NCBI RefSeq assembly: GCF_002355735.1
Contig: NZ_AP014879.1
Location: 2,387,501 to 2,451,500, forward strand
DNA length: 64,000 nt
Source of the DNA: Sulfuricaulis limicola
Lineage (GTDB): Bacteria > Pseudomonadota > Gammaproteobacteria > Acidiferrobacterales > Sulfurifustaceae
Reading direction: 5' to 3'
Notes under the pieces: model-generated
Told to the model about the DNA's origin: nothing
What the model saw: only the letters and a program-made list of their open reading frames with translations
Database searches by the model: none
Made by a program: the position numbers and the translations under genes
In this document: piece after piece, positions 18,065 through 26,213 of the stretch
Layout: every line of letters starts with the position of its first letter
Numbering within the stretch: position 1 is the first letter of the stretch

Positions 18065-18772
18065 TCAAGCATACAGCTTCAGGTATTGCGGTATTTCCAT
18101 CAGCGAATCCACCACGGCATCGGGCAGCGACTGACGGATATCGTGTCCGTGATTATAGCCATAAGTCACGCAAATGACAGGCATCCCGGCGGCACGCGCG
18201 GCGTGCACGTCATTGCTCGAATCCCCGACCAATACCCCGTGCGCGGCATCGATCCCGAAATGCCGGCAGGCATGCTGCAACGGCAGGGGATCGGGCTTCT
18301 GTTTCGGCAGGCTGTCGCCGGAGAGCACCAGCTTGAAGTACTTGTGGAGCTCCAAATTTTTCAGCAGCGGCAGCGTGAAAACCTCGGCCTTGTTGGTAAT
18401 GCAGGCCAGCGCATAGCCCTGGTCGGTCAGCTGCTCGAGGGCCTCGACCACGCCGGGGTAAGGACGGCTCAGGTTGGACACGGCCTCGCCGTAATGTTGG
18501 CGAAACAGGGCGAGCCCGCGTTCGTTGAGCGCTGCATCAGGCTCGGCCTGCATCTCGCCGGTGAGGGCGCGCTTCACGAAGCGTGGCACGCCGTTACCGA
18601 TCCAGGCACGATAATGCTCGATGCCCCAGGCGGGACGGTCGAGATCGGCGAGCATGCGGTTCGCCGCCGCGGCCAGGTCCGGCACCGTATCGATCAGGGT
18701 GCCGTCGAGATCAATCATGACCATCTTCACGGCCAGTGGAAAACTCGCTATCTTGCGGGCCGTCGTCGGCAT
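18065..18772 (-). CDS. gph: Phosphoglycolate phosphatase
   Basis: HAD-family phosphatase that removes phosphate from 2-phosphoglycolate, a product of DNA repair or Rubisco oxygenation. The nucleophile motif is MVMIDLDGTLIDT, with the cap region TGEMQ following and the Mg site in GVLVGDSSNDVHAARAAGM. It is 235 aa from ATG 18772, which overlaps the rpe stop as TGATG. The rpe-gph-trpE order is common in gammaproteobacteria. Confidence 0.93.
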   Translation of the reverse strand: MPTTARKIASFPLAVKMVMIDLDGTLIDTVPDLAAAANRMLADLDRPAWGIEHYRAWIGNGVPRFVKRALTGEMQAEPDAALNERGLALFRQHYGEAVSNLSRPYPGVVEALEQLTDQGYALACITNKAEVFTLPLLKNLELHKYFKLVLSGDSLPKQKPDPLPLQHACRHFGIDAAHGVLVGDSSNDVHAARAAGMPVICVTYGYNHGHDIRQSLPDAVVDSLMEIPQYLKLYA

Positions 18773-19464
18773 CACACTTTGGCCTTGGCCAACTCGTCGC
18801 GCATCGCCTTCACGACCGAGTTGTAACGGTTCGGATCGCCGGCCTTGCCGGCGCTGAAAATGGCGGAACCGGCGACAAACGTGTCGGCGCCGGCCTCGGC
18901 GATCTCGCGGATGTTGTCCACCTTCACACCGCCGTCGATCTCGAGACGGATCGGGCGCCCGCTGGCGTCGATCATCTTTCTGGCTTCGCGCAGCTTGTCG
19001 AGCGAGGAGCGGATGAAGCTCTGGCCCCCGAAACCCGGGTTCACCGACATGAGCAGGATCATGTCGACCTTGTCCATCACGTACTTCAGATGATCCAGCG
19101 GCGTGGCGGGGTTGAACACCAGGCCTGACTTGCAGCCCGAATCACGCACCAGTTGCAGGCTGCGGTCGATGTGCTCCGTGCCTTCGGGATGGAAAGTAAT
19201 ATAGGTCGCGCCGGCCTTGGCGAAGTCCGGGATGATGCGATCCACCGGCTTGACCATCAGGTGCACATCGATGTCGGCCTTCACGCCGTGCTTGCGCAAC
19301 GCCTCGCACACCAGCGGGCCGATCGTCAGGTTGGGCACATAATGATTGTCCATCACGTCGAAGTGAACGATGTCGGCGCCGGAAGCCAGCACGCTCGTGA
19401 CTTCCTCGCCCAGGCGGGCGAAATCTGCCGACAGAATGGATGGAGCAATTTTGTAATCACGCAT
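18772..19464 (-). CDS. rpe: Ribulose-phosphate 3-epimerase
   Basis: Interconverts ribulose-5-phosphate and xylulose-5-phosphate in the pentose phosphate or Calvin cycle. Start ATG 19464 gives [18 protein letters not shown] and 230 aa, with AAGG eight bases upstream. Metal and catalytic motifs [36 protein letters not shown] and [11 protein letters not shown] are all present. First gene of the leftward rpe-gph-trp unit. Confidence 0.96.
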   Translation of the reverse strand: MRDYKIAPSILSADFARLGEEVTSVLASGADIVHFDVMDNHYVPNLTIGPLVCEALRKHGVKADIDVHLMVKPVDRIIPDFAKAGATYITFHPEGTEHIDRSLQLVRDSGCKSGLVFNPATPLDHLKYVMDKVDMILLMSVNPGFGGQSFIRSSLDKLREARKMIDASGRPIRLEIDGGVKVDNIREIAEAGADTFVAGSAIFSAGKAGDPNRYNSVVKAMRDELAKAKV

Positions 19465-19645
19465 GATGTGGACCTTAATATCTCCTGAGAAGGCGCGCAC
19501 TTTACCTGAAGCGGCTGAAGTTTTCAGCCGTGACATGCCCAATGCGCGGCTTTTTCGCTGTCTCGGGGCATCGCCAACGGGGTCGATTGAACGATCTTAT
19601 CCTTTGCCGAAACCCCCACAATCCCAAATGAATTTACACCCTCAT

Positions 19646-19692
19646 AAAAAAATCCGGGTGCTGCCGGGGCAGGTTCTGCTGCCAGCCGGATA
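19646..19692 (-). terminator. Probable terminator of the kinase-like gene
   Basis: On the minus strand an imperfect GC-rich hairpin (ATCCGGCTGGCAGC... with ...GGCAGCACCCGGAT) is followed by seven U residues. It lies about 60 bases after the stop of the kinase-like gene. Confidence 0.6.
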
Positions 19693-19750
19693 CGGCATGG
19701 GAGACCCGGACCGGACCCGGCGATGCAATCCCGGAATCGGGAAAAACCGA

Positions 19751-20446
19751 TTAAGCCTTTTTGGTCAACAGCCAGCGGCTGAGATTGCGCACGCTTTTGC
19801 CGATCAGGCGCGCGCCCCGCTCAAGCCAGGTCTTGCGGTCGCGGGCGAGCGCCTGCATTTCTGCCTCATTGAGCAGTTCCGGCGCGTGCGTTTTCTTGAG
19901 GCGTGCCACCGCGACGCGATCGGCCTCGCAGAATTTCGCGTACATCCACCGGCTCACCGGGTTCCAGGAACGGCCGCGGCGAAAATGCGCGGCGAAATCC
20001 ACCGCGTGCGGTTCGCCATCGGCACCGATCAGGATGTTGCCCGTGCTGCGCAGATCGCAGTGCGCCACGCCGGCTTCATGCAGGCGCTCCACCAGCCGGT
20101 AGAACCGCTCGAAGAATTGCGGCGTCAGCCCGCCGGGCGGCACTTCGCGTGCGCTGGCGCCGGGAACATATTCGAGCAACAGCGCATCGCTTCCCACCCG
20201 GCACAACAGGCGCGGAACGCCACGCACGCCGCGCAGCTGTTCGAGGGCGCGCGCCTCGCGCCGCGCCGACAATGGGCCCACCAGGCGCCGGAACCAGGGA
20301 TCGGCCCTGCCGTAATCCTTCAGCACCGCCGCTTCATTGCCCGATCTGACCAGCAGGACATCCGGGCGCGAACCGCCGCCCTGGCGGAAGGTCTTCACCG
20401 CAAGGGTGCGCAAATCCTCCAGACCGAGATTTTCGAGCGCGGGCAT
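19751..20446 (-). CDS. Kinase-fold protein related to lipopolysaccharide core (Kdo/WaaP-type) kinases
   Basis: A 231-aa cytoplasmic protein with a protein-kinase-like fold. A possible ATP lysine lies in NEAAVLKDYG, the catalytic loop is HCDLRSTGNILI, and the metal-binding position is AVDFAAHF where canonical kinases have DFG. RSWNPVSRWMYAKFCEADRVA follows. This layout fits the lipopolysaccharide-kinase/RIO-like group that phosphorylates core heptose or Kdo. The substrate is not established. It is monocistronic, divergent from the CopD-like gene across a long inverted repeat. Confidence 0.7.
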   Translation of the reverse strand: MPALENLGLEDLRTLAVKTFRQGGGSRPDVLLVRSGNEAAVLKDYGRADPWFRRLVGPLSARREARALEQLRGVRGVPRLLCRVGSDALLLEYVPGASAREVPPGGLTPQFFERFYRLVERLHEAGVAHCDLRSTGNILIGADGEPHAVDFAAHFRRGRSWNPVSRWMYAKFCEADRVAVARLKKTHAPELLNEAEMQALARDRKTWLERGARLIGKSVRNLSRWLLTKKA

Positions 20447-20478
20447 GCGTGAATGATATCAAATCGGGTGCGCCGGAC

Positions 20479-20551
20479 GTGAATCGCAAATCGTGAGTCG
20501 CCTGATGCGATCTGCTACGATGCGCGACTCACGGTTCACGATTTGCGACTC
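20479..20551. repeat. Inverted repeat between divergent genes
   Basis: GTGAATCGCAAATCGTGAGT at 20479 onward is mirrored by GCGACTCACGGTTCACGATT from 20524 onward, leaving a short spacer. The pattern of GATTCACGATTTGCGACTC units looks like a dispersed intergenic palindrome rather than a terminator, since no U-run follows on either side. Confidence 0.65.
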
Positions 20552-20558
20552 AGGACCC

Positions 20559-21035
20559 ATGCCGGTTGCCATCACGCTTCACATCCTTTCCGCGGTAGTA
20601 TGGGTAGGCGGGATGTTTTTTGCCTGGATGGCGCTGCGCCCGGTGGCGGCGCGCCTGCTGGAGCCGCCACTGCGCCTGCCCTTGTGGTCGCAGACCTTCG
20701 CGCGGTTTTTCCCCTGGGTCTGGGCCGCTGTCATGCTGCTGCCGGCCAGCGGCTACTGGATGATCTTCGAAAGCTTCGAGGGCATGCAAAACGTCGGTCT
20801 GCACGTGCACGTCATGCAGCTTTTCGGCCTCGTCATGATCGGCATTTATCTGCACGTTTTTTTCGCGCCCTACCGGGGCATGCATCGTGCGATCGCCGCC
20901 GGCGATTTGCCGGCGGCCGGCAAGCACCTGGCCGTCATACGCCGGCTCATTGGCATCAACCTGATTTTGGGACTGATCACCATCGTCACCGCCACCGGCG
21001 GCGCCTACTGGTTGAGCAACATCCGCCTCTTCTGA
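20559..21035 (+). CDS. CopD-like integral membrane protein
   Basis: A 158-aa protein with four predicted membrane helices, at about residues 5-25, 48-68, 82-104 and 130-152. HILSAVVWVGGMFFAW and the His residues of GLHVHVMQLFG resemble the CopD/YcnJ membrane family that binds copper or heme. Start ATG 20559 has AGGA close upstream; the longer reading frame begins inside the inverted repeat and is unlikely. Role in copper handling is possible, given the copper operon 2 kb away, but not shown. Confidence 0.75.
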   Translation: MPVAITLHILSAVVWVGGMFFAWMALRPVAARLLEPPLRLPLWSQTFARFFPWVWAAVMLLPASGYWMIFESFEGMQNVGLHVHVMQLFGLVMIGIYLHVFFAPYRGMHRAIAAGDLPAAGKHLAVIRRLIGINLILGLITIVTATGGAYWLSNIRLF

Positions 21036-21226
21036 CTCCGGTTCGGCCCCAAACCCTCGTACCCGGAAACGCCGGAATCCTGACTTCAGCAGGAAAATGA
21101 CGTGTCAACGCCTTTCCGGCGTAAACGTTAAATCAGGGACAAAGGCGGGGGCTGGACGCCGGACTTCCAGGCTTCTGCCTTCTTCACGTTACCTTCAACC
21201 AACCTGAATCGAGGGAGATCAATATC

Positions 21227-21610
21227 ATGCTGAAACTGAAATTTGTCGCCGTGGGTGCCTTGCTCGCGCTCAGCGCCATTCCCGTCGCTCACGCCGCCGA
21301 CCCCGTGGCTCCCGGAGAAATCCGGGCCGACAAAAAGGAAATCGTGCAGGATCGCCGGGAAATCCGCGATGACAAGCGCGAAATCCGCCAGGACGTCCGC
21401 GAACGCAACCAGGACCGGCGCGAGCTGCGCCGGGAAGTCCGCGAGGGCGACCAGCAAGGCGCGCGCGAGGAACGGCGCGAGCTGCGGCAGGACAATGCCG
21501 AGCTGCGCGGTGATCACCGGGAGCTGCGTCAGGACAAACGCGAGTTGCATCGTGACAAGCGCGAGCTGCGGCAGGATCGCCGTCAGGTGCATCGCGCCAA
21601 ACGTTCATGA
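21227..21610 (+). CDS. Secreted, highly charged heptad-repeat protein
   Basis: I do not recognise a named family. It has a signal peptide of about 23 residues ending AHA. The remaining roughly 104 residues are almost entirely Arg, Lys, Glu, Asp and Gln. They form about a dozen seven-residue units of the form RELRQDK or REIRDDK, which should make one long uninterrupted charged helix or coiled coil. GAGGGAGA provides a ribosome site before ATG 21227, and a terminator follows directly. Such periplasmic charged helices are seen in several proteobacteria; no function can be assigned. Confidence 0.8.
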   Translation: MLKLKFVAVGALLALSAIPVAHAADPVAPGEIRADKKEIVQDRREIRDDKREIRQDVRERNQDRRELRREVREGDQQGAREERRELRQDNAELRGDHRELRQDKRELHRDKRELRQDRRQVHRAKRS

Positions 21611-21626
21611 GCCTTTCATGAGTAGC

Positions 21627-21658
21627 AAAAAACGGGGCCGCGATGGCCCCGTTTTTTA
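21627..21658. terminator. Bidirectional terminator between the heptad protein and the OM protein
   Basis: A perfect stem AAAAAACGGGGCC/GGCCCCGTTTTTT with a five-base loop. It serves the rightward heptad-repeat gene and the convergent outer-membrane protein gene. Confidence 0.9.
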
Positions 21659-21694
21659 TGCGTCGTTCACTGCCCGCCGGAATTCATCGCCGTG

Positions 21695-22492
21695 CTAGCG
21701 CCAGCGCCCTGTCAGCCTGAGACCCAGGACATCCTGGTGGCTTTCCGGTTGCCATATCTCGACCAGACCGATGTTGGTCGATATGATCACATGGTCCGAC
21801 TCGGCGAAGCGGTAACTGTCGTAAAACGCGCTGATCGCCCAGCTCTGTCGCGCGCTCTCATGCACGTTGCCAGTGAAATCGAAAAATAACGAGGCCCTCC
21901 CCTTCGGCTCGAGATCGACGCCAAAGTCGGTCGTCTCTTTGACGGCCAGGGGGAGCTTGAGACCCGCCCGCAGCGCGTAGCTGCCCGTGCGCCATCCGGC
22001 GCCGGCACGGCCGTAGAGCACAGACCAATCCTCCGAGCCACCGCTCGCGGTGGCTGTGGATCTGATTTCGCGCGTCCAGGCATCGATCCCCATCGCGCCA
22101 AACACCTCGAACGCCCCGCCTCCTGCTCTCGGGTGACGCCGGGCGATCCAGGCTTCTCCCATGAGGCCGTTATAGTCCGTTTCGCTTGCCGAAGGAACAC
22201 AAATACCGGTAAGGATGTTGCACGCCTGGCCATCGTAATCCACCGTGCCGAAGTAAAGCTTGCCCTCGGCCCCGAACACCGTGAGCGCGTCGGGAGACAC
22301 GGGGGACTCAAGGCCGATGCCAAGACTGTAGCGTGCACCGCTTTCCTCGAGCAGACGGGTGCCGCCATCGAATTCGCGCCAGCGAAAATCCTCGACGCCG
22401 AATTGCAGCGACCATTCATTGGCTGCTGGCGCCGCACGCGGCGCCAGCAGGAGCGATGCAAGGCACATCGCAACCGTATTGGCCAGTTTCAT
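21695..22492 (-). CDS. Predicted outer-membrane beta-barrel protein
   Basis: Unrecognised family. From ATG 22492, with GGGAGGCAGGGA just upstream, it is 265 aa. A signal peptide of about 24 residues ends near APAAN. The mature part has repeating amphipathic strands (WSLQFGVEDFRWREF, ARYSLGIGLE, LYGRAGAGWRTGSYALRAGLKLPL) and ends LGLRLTGRWR, the look of a small barrel. Two cysteines in GQACNILTGICVP could form an external disulfide. It precedes nothing obvious in its operon. Confidence 0.7.
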   Translation of the reverse strand: MKLANTVAMCLASLLLAPRAAPAANEWSLQFGVEDFRWREFDGGTRLLEESGARYSLGIGLESPVSPDALTVFGAEGKLYFGTVDYDGQACNILTGICVPSASETDYNGLMGEAWIARRHPRAGGGAFEVFGAMGIDAWTREIRSTATASGGSEDWSVLYGRAGAGWRTGSYALRAGLKLPLAVKETTDFGVDLEPKGRASLFFDFTGNVHESARQSWAISAFYDSYRFAESDHVIISTNIGLVEIWQPESHQDVLGLRLTGRWR

Positions 22493-22541
22493 TCCCTGCC
22501 TCCCTTGCCGTGATGGCATTCATACGATACCCGGCAGCACG

Positions 22542-22904
22542 TTACTTTGCCACCAATGTCCCGCGATACATGCGCATCTGGCAGGTGAATTCGTATTCGC
22601 CCGGTTGCGGCGGCGTCACGGTCACGTCCAGCGGTTTGCCCAGTGGCAGATCAGCGCTCACGCCGAGGCTGTCGAACACGGCTTTCTCCGCGCAGGGGTT
22701 GGCATCCTTGCGCAGGAACCGCAACGTCACCGGCTTCCCCGCCGGCACCTCGACACGCGCGGGCGTGTAGACGCCACCGTCGACAACGATCTCGATCGGG
22801 CCGGCGCCGACCGCGCGCCGCGCCTGCGGCCGTGACAGCCAGAACCACCAGACGATCGCCGCCATGACGACGATACCCGCCAGATTGATCAGCCAGATAT
22901 TCAT
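22542..22904 (-). CDS. Membrane-anchored cupredoxin-domain protein
   Basis: A 120-aa protein with an N-terminal membrane helix at about residues 5-24 and a cupredoxin-like beta domain exposed to the periplasm. Candidate copper ligands are the Cys and Mets of [10 protein letters not shown] and the Cys in [11 protein letters not shown]. The ATG overlaps the copA stop (ATGA), so the two are translationally coupled. It may accept or sense Cu(I) exported by CopA; this role is inference from position and ligands. Confidence 0.82.
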   Translation of the reverse strand: MNIWLINLAGIVVMAAIVWWFWLSRPQARRAVGAGPIEIVVDGGVYTPARVEVPAGKPVTLRFLRKDANPCAEKAVFDSLGVSADLPLGKPLDVTVTPPQPGEYEFTCQMRMYRGTLVAK

Positions 22905-25186
22905 GACGACTCCCTCCCGGACTTGAACCATCTCAGGCGATTGGCGTTGCTCACCACCGTCACCGAGGACATGGCCATGGCGGCGCCGGCGATGATCGGG
23001 TTGAGCAGCAGGCCGGTGAACGGATAGAGCACGCCGGCGGCCACCGGGATGCCGAGCACGTTGTAGATGAACGCGCCGAACAGGTTCTGCTTGATGTTGC
23101 GCACGGTGGCACGCGAAATCGCGATGGCGTCGGCGACGCCGTGCAGCGAACCGCGCATGAGCGCGACGTCGGCCGATTCGATGGCGATGTCGGTGCCGGT
23201 GCCGATGGCGAAGCCGACGTCGGCCTGCGCCAGCGCCGGGGCGTCGTTGATGCCGTCGCCGACCATGCCGACGATGCCGCCGCGCTGCTGCAAGGCCGCA
23301 ACCTGGTCGGCCTTGTCGCCCGGCAGCACCTCGGCCAGCACCTCGTCCACGCCCACCTCGCGCGCCACGGCTTCGGCGGTGGCACGGTTGTCGCCGGTGA
23401 TCATCGCCACCTTGATCCCGTTGGCATGCAGGCGCGCGATCGCCGCCTTCGAATCCGGCTTGATCGGATCGGCCACGGCCACGATGCCGGCGGCCTTGCC
23501 GTCCATCGCAAGGAACATCGGCGTCTGCGCGCGCGCGGCGAGCTCCCCGGCGCGCGCCGCGAGATCTCCAAGTTCGATCCGGTGTTGCGCCATCAAACGC
23601 GCGTTGCCGAACAGGACCTTTTTGCCGTCCACCGTCGCCGACACGCCGTGTCCGGCGATCGCCTGGAAATCGTTCGCCGGAGAAACCTTGATCTGTTTCT
23701 CCTTCGCCGCCGCCACGATCGCCTCGGCCAGCGGATGCTCCGAGCCGGTTTCGATGCTCGCCGCCACGGTCAGCAGTTTCGTTTCGTCCCAGCCTGCCGC
23801 CGGTACCAGCGCGGTCACCGCCGGCCGGCCTTCGGTGATAGTGCCGGTCTTGTCGAGCACCACGGTGGTGAGCTTGCCCGCCTGCTGCAACGCCTCGCCG
23901 TTGCGGATCAGGATGCCGTACTCGGCGGCCTTGCCCACGCCCACCATGATCGAGATCGGCGTGGCCAGCCCGAGCGCACAGGGGCAAGCTATTATGAGCA
24001 CCGTCATGGTGGCGACCAGCATGTAAGACAGTTTCGGCTCGGGTCCGAGGTTGAACCAGGCGAGAAAAGTAATCACCGCGATAATAAGAACCGACGGCAC
24101 AAACACGGCGGAGATCCTGTCGGCCAGCCGCCCGATGGCGGGCTTGCTCGCCTGCGCGCGGCGCACCATTTCGATGATGCGCGCCAGCGCGGTGTCGGCG
24201 CCAATGCGTTTGGCCTGGAACAGGAAGCTGCCGGTCTTGTTGAGCGTGCCGCCGGTGACCTCGTCGCCGGTCTTCTTCTCCACCGGCATCGGCTCGCCGG
24301 TGAGCATGGACTCGTCCACGCTCGAATGGCCCTCGATGATCACGCCGTCCACCGGGATTTTTTCCCCCGGGCGCACGCGTATGGTCTCGTCCAGTCCGAC
24401 CTCGGAAATCGGGATGTCCATTTCCTTGCCGTCGCGGATCACGCGCGCCGTCTTCGGTTGCAGCCCGATCAGGCGCTTGATCGCCTCCGAGGTCTTGCCA
24501 CGGGCGCGCATTTCCAGCGCCTGGCCGAGATTGATCAGCGCGATGATGATGGCCGCAGCCTCGAAATAGGCATGACGCGCGAGACTGGGGACGAGATCGG
24601 GGAACAGCAGCACCAGCATGGAATACAGCCAGGCCGCGCCGGTACCAAGCGCGATCAGCGTGTCCATGTTGGCGTTGTGGGCGCGGAAGGATTTCCACGC
24701 GCCGCGGAAGAAATGCCCGCCGGCATAGACCAGCACCCACAGCGTCGCCGCGCCGACCGCCAGCCAGAAGACGCGGCCCGACGGCATGTCGAGCATGGGC
24801 ATCACGCCCAGCAATTCGGCCAGCATGAGCGGCAGGCCGATGGCGAAGGCGGCGATGAACTTGCGCAGCAGCGCGCGGTAATGCGCCAGCTCCGCGGCCT
24901 CCTTCTCCGATTCGTCCTCGGCGCCGCGCAGCTCGGCGGCGGCGTAACCCGAGGCCGTGACCGCGGCCACCAGCGTTTTCGCATCGACATTGCCATGGAC
25001 CGTCGCCGTGTGCTCGGCGAAATTGACCGCGGCCTCGGTCACGCCCGGCACGTTTTTCAGCGCGTTCTCGACCGTGGCCACGCAGCCGGCGCAGCTCATG
25101 CCGGAGATGGACAGGCGCGTGGTGGTCGCATCCGGAGCGGCCGCGCCCACGGCCGGACTCCCGGGCAACACCGCGTCAGCCTTCAT
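22901..25186 (-). CDS. copA: Copper-exporting P1B-type ATPase
   Basis: ATP-driven export of Cu(I) from the cytoplasm. The 761-aa protein has an N-terminal heavy-metal domain with [11 protein letters not shown] (C32, C35). Eight membrane helices include the CPC transport motif in [13 protein letters not shown] near residue 400. The phosphorylation site DKTGTITEG is near residue 442, and the hinge is [18 protein letters not shown]. Catalytic elements all look intact. It overlaps copZ by 11 bases and the cupredoxin gene by four, forming copZ-copA-cupredoxin. Confidence 0.96.
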   Translation of the reverse strand: MKADAVLPGSPAVGAAAPDATTTRLSISGMSCAGCVATVENALKNVPGVTEAAVNFAEHTATVHGNVDAKTLVAAVTASGYAAAELRGAEDESEKEAAELAHYRALLRKFIAAFAIGLPLMLAELLGVMPMLDMPSGRVFWLAVGAATLWVLVYAGGHFFRGAWKSFRAHNANMDTLIALGTGAAWLYSMLVLLFPDLVPSLARHAYFEAAAIIIALINLGQALEMRARGKTSEAIKRLIGLQPKTARVIRDGKEMDIPISEVGLDETIRVRPGEKIPVDGVIIEGHSSVDESMLTGEPMPVEKKTGDEVTGGTLNKTGSFLFQAKRIGADTALARIIEMVRRAQASKPAIGRLADRISAVFVPSVLIIAVITFLAWFNLGPEPKLSYMLVATMTVLIIACPCALGLATPISIMVGVGKAAEYGILIRNGEALQQAGKLTTVVLDKTGTITEGRPAVTALVPAAGWDETKLLTVAASIETGSEHPLAEAIVAAAKEKQIKVSPANDFQAIAGHGVSATVDGKKVLFGNARLMAQHRIELGDLAARAGELAARAQTPMFLAMDGKAAGIVAVADPIKPDSKAAIARLHANGIKVAMITGDNRATAEAVAREVGVDEVLAEVLPGDKADQVAALQQRGGIVGMVGDGINDAPALAQADVGFAIGTGTDIAIESADVALMRGSLHGVADAIAISRATVRNIKQNLFGAFIYNVLGIPVAAGVLYPFTGLLLNPIIAGAAMAMSSVTVVSNANRLRWFKSGRESS

Positions 25187-25391
25187 TGACTTGCGCGGGA
25201 TAACCCGCCTCGGTCAGAGCCTTGGCCACGGCCGTCGGATCAACATCGCCCTTGACCACGCCGGTGGCGCTCTTGAGATCGAACTCGCACGCCTGGTAAC
25301 CGGGCAGCTTCGACACTGCCTCCGTGGCTTTCGCCACGCAGCCGCCGCACTTCATGCCTTTCACGTTGAATCGGGTTTCACGGACTGCCAT
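25176..25391 (-). CDS. copZ: CopZ-like heavy-metal-associated (HMA) chaperone
   Basis: A 71-aa single ferredoxin-like HMA domain with the Cu(I) site [10 protein letters not shown]. It would hand copper to the N-terminal domain of CopA. Start ATG 25391 has AGGAGG five bases upstream; the GTG at 25397 lies inside that site. First gene of the copper operon, directly behind the CueR-type promoter. Confidence 0.93.
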   Translation of the reverse strand: MAVRETRFNVKGMKCGGCVAKATEAVSKLPGYQACEFDLKSATGVVKGDVDPTAVAKALTEAGYPAQVNEG

Positions 25392-25418
25392 AAACACCTC
25401 CTGGTTGGATTCGGCATA

Positions 25419-25449
25419 ACCTTAGACCTTCCAACCATGGTAAGGTCAA
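25419..25449 (-). promoter_or_regulatory. MerR/CueR-type promoter-operator of the copper operon
   Basis: On the minus strand TTGACC (25449-25444) and TAAGGT (25424-25419) are separated by 19 bases, the overlong spacer typical of MerR-family promoters. The spacer holds a dyad ACCTTACC...GGAAGGTC that matches the known CueR box closely. Copper-activated transcription is therefore expected. No cueR gene is in the window. Confidence 0.85.
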
Positions 25450-25581
25450 GGCTCTCACCGCACCCTTGAAACTTCCGTGCGGGAACAGGGGGTTAACTGG
25501 CCGATATTGCCGACAATTCGTGCACGCCCCATCCCGGGGCTGCCGCTTCGGGACCAGCGTCGCTTCGCTCCGCTGTCCGAA

Positions 25582-25974
25582 TCAGTTCCCGACCAATTTG
25601 TCCCTGACGCGCTCAAGCCGGCCGCGCACTTCTTTCGCCACCTCGGTGATCGCCGGGTTGTCGGTCAGCTTCAGGACCGCGATCGGGTCCATGAAACCCA
25701 CGGTGATGCTCTTGTCGGCCTCCTCGCGCACCACCACGTTGCACGGCAGCAGCAAGCCGATGTCGGGGTCGGCCGTGATCGCGCGGTGCGCCAGCGGCGG
25801 ATTGCAGGCGCCGAGAATGCGATAGGGTTTCCCGTCTATCCCGAGCTTGGCTTTCATCGTGGCCTGCACGTCGATGTCGGTAAGCACGCCGAAACCCTCG
25901 GTCTTGAGCGCCTCGGTGACACGTTTGACAGTGTTATCGAAACTGTCCTTCATCTGTATATTGAAACCGTACAC
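25582..25974 (-). CDS. DUF302 domain protein
   Basis: A 130-aa protein of the DUF302 family ([26 protein letters not shown] at the start, split here only for reading). [14 protein letters not shown] and [11 protein letters not shown] are the conserved family segments. Function is unknown; members often lie near sulfur, redox or metal genes. Start GTG 25974 is preceded by AGGAGG at seven bases, better than the GTG at 25992. It is a separate unit from the copper operon, about 130 bases downstream of the CueR-type promoter on the far side. Confidence 0.85.
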   Translation of the reverse strand: MYGFNIQMKDSFDNTVKRVTEALKTEGFGVLTDIDVQATMKAKLGIDGKPYRILGACNPPLAHRAITADPDIGLLLPCNVVVREEADKSITVGFMDPIAVLKLTDNPAITEVAKEVRGRLERVRDKLVGN

Positions 25975-26213
25975 AGCTACCTCCTGATTCACAGAGTGAT
26001 CGTCATTGTGACATCGCCATACAGTCTCAGCGACGCAACCTCAAAGCATATCGGTCGGCGGCTGGTCACGTAAACACACATACCACGACCCCGCGATTTT
26101 ATCCCGGGAAACAGGCCTGTCCCGGGCGATGCGATGTCCTGATCCGTCAGCCTGACCGGAAACTATACTGAAATCGTATGGGTATTCTGCGTCAACCCCA
26201 GAGACATTAAAGA

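Noticed and set aside
22542-24740. A 732-codon minus-strand frame running through copA into the cupredoxin
   Set aside because: Only its last 120 codons are real (the cupredoxin, start 22904). The rest is an out-of-frame reading of copA, low in hydrophobic residues and rich in Arg/Gly.
23141-25189. A 682-codon plus-strand frame opposite copA
   Set aside because: His/Arg/Asp-rich shadow of a conserved ATPase in high-GC DNA; no ribosome site or family features.
25490-25590. Possible member of the hairpin repeat family downstream of the DUF302 gene
   Set aside because: It has short G/C stems, but I could not align it with the 7.8, 31.7 or 63.2 kb copies.
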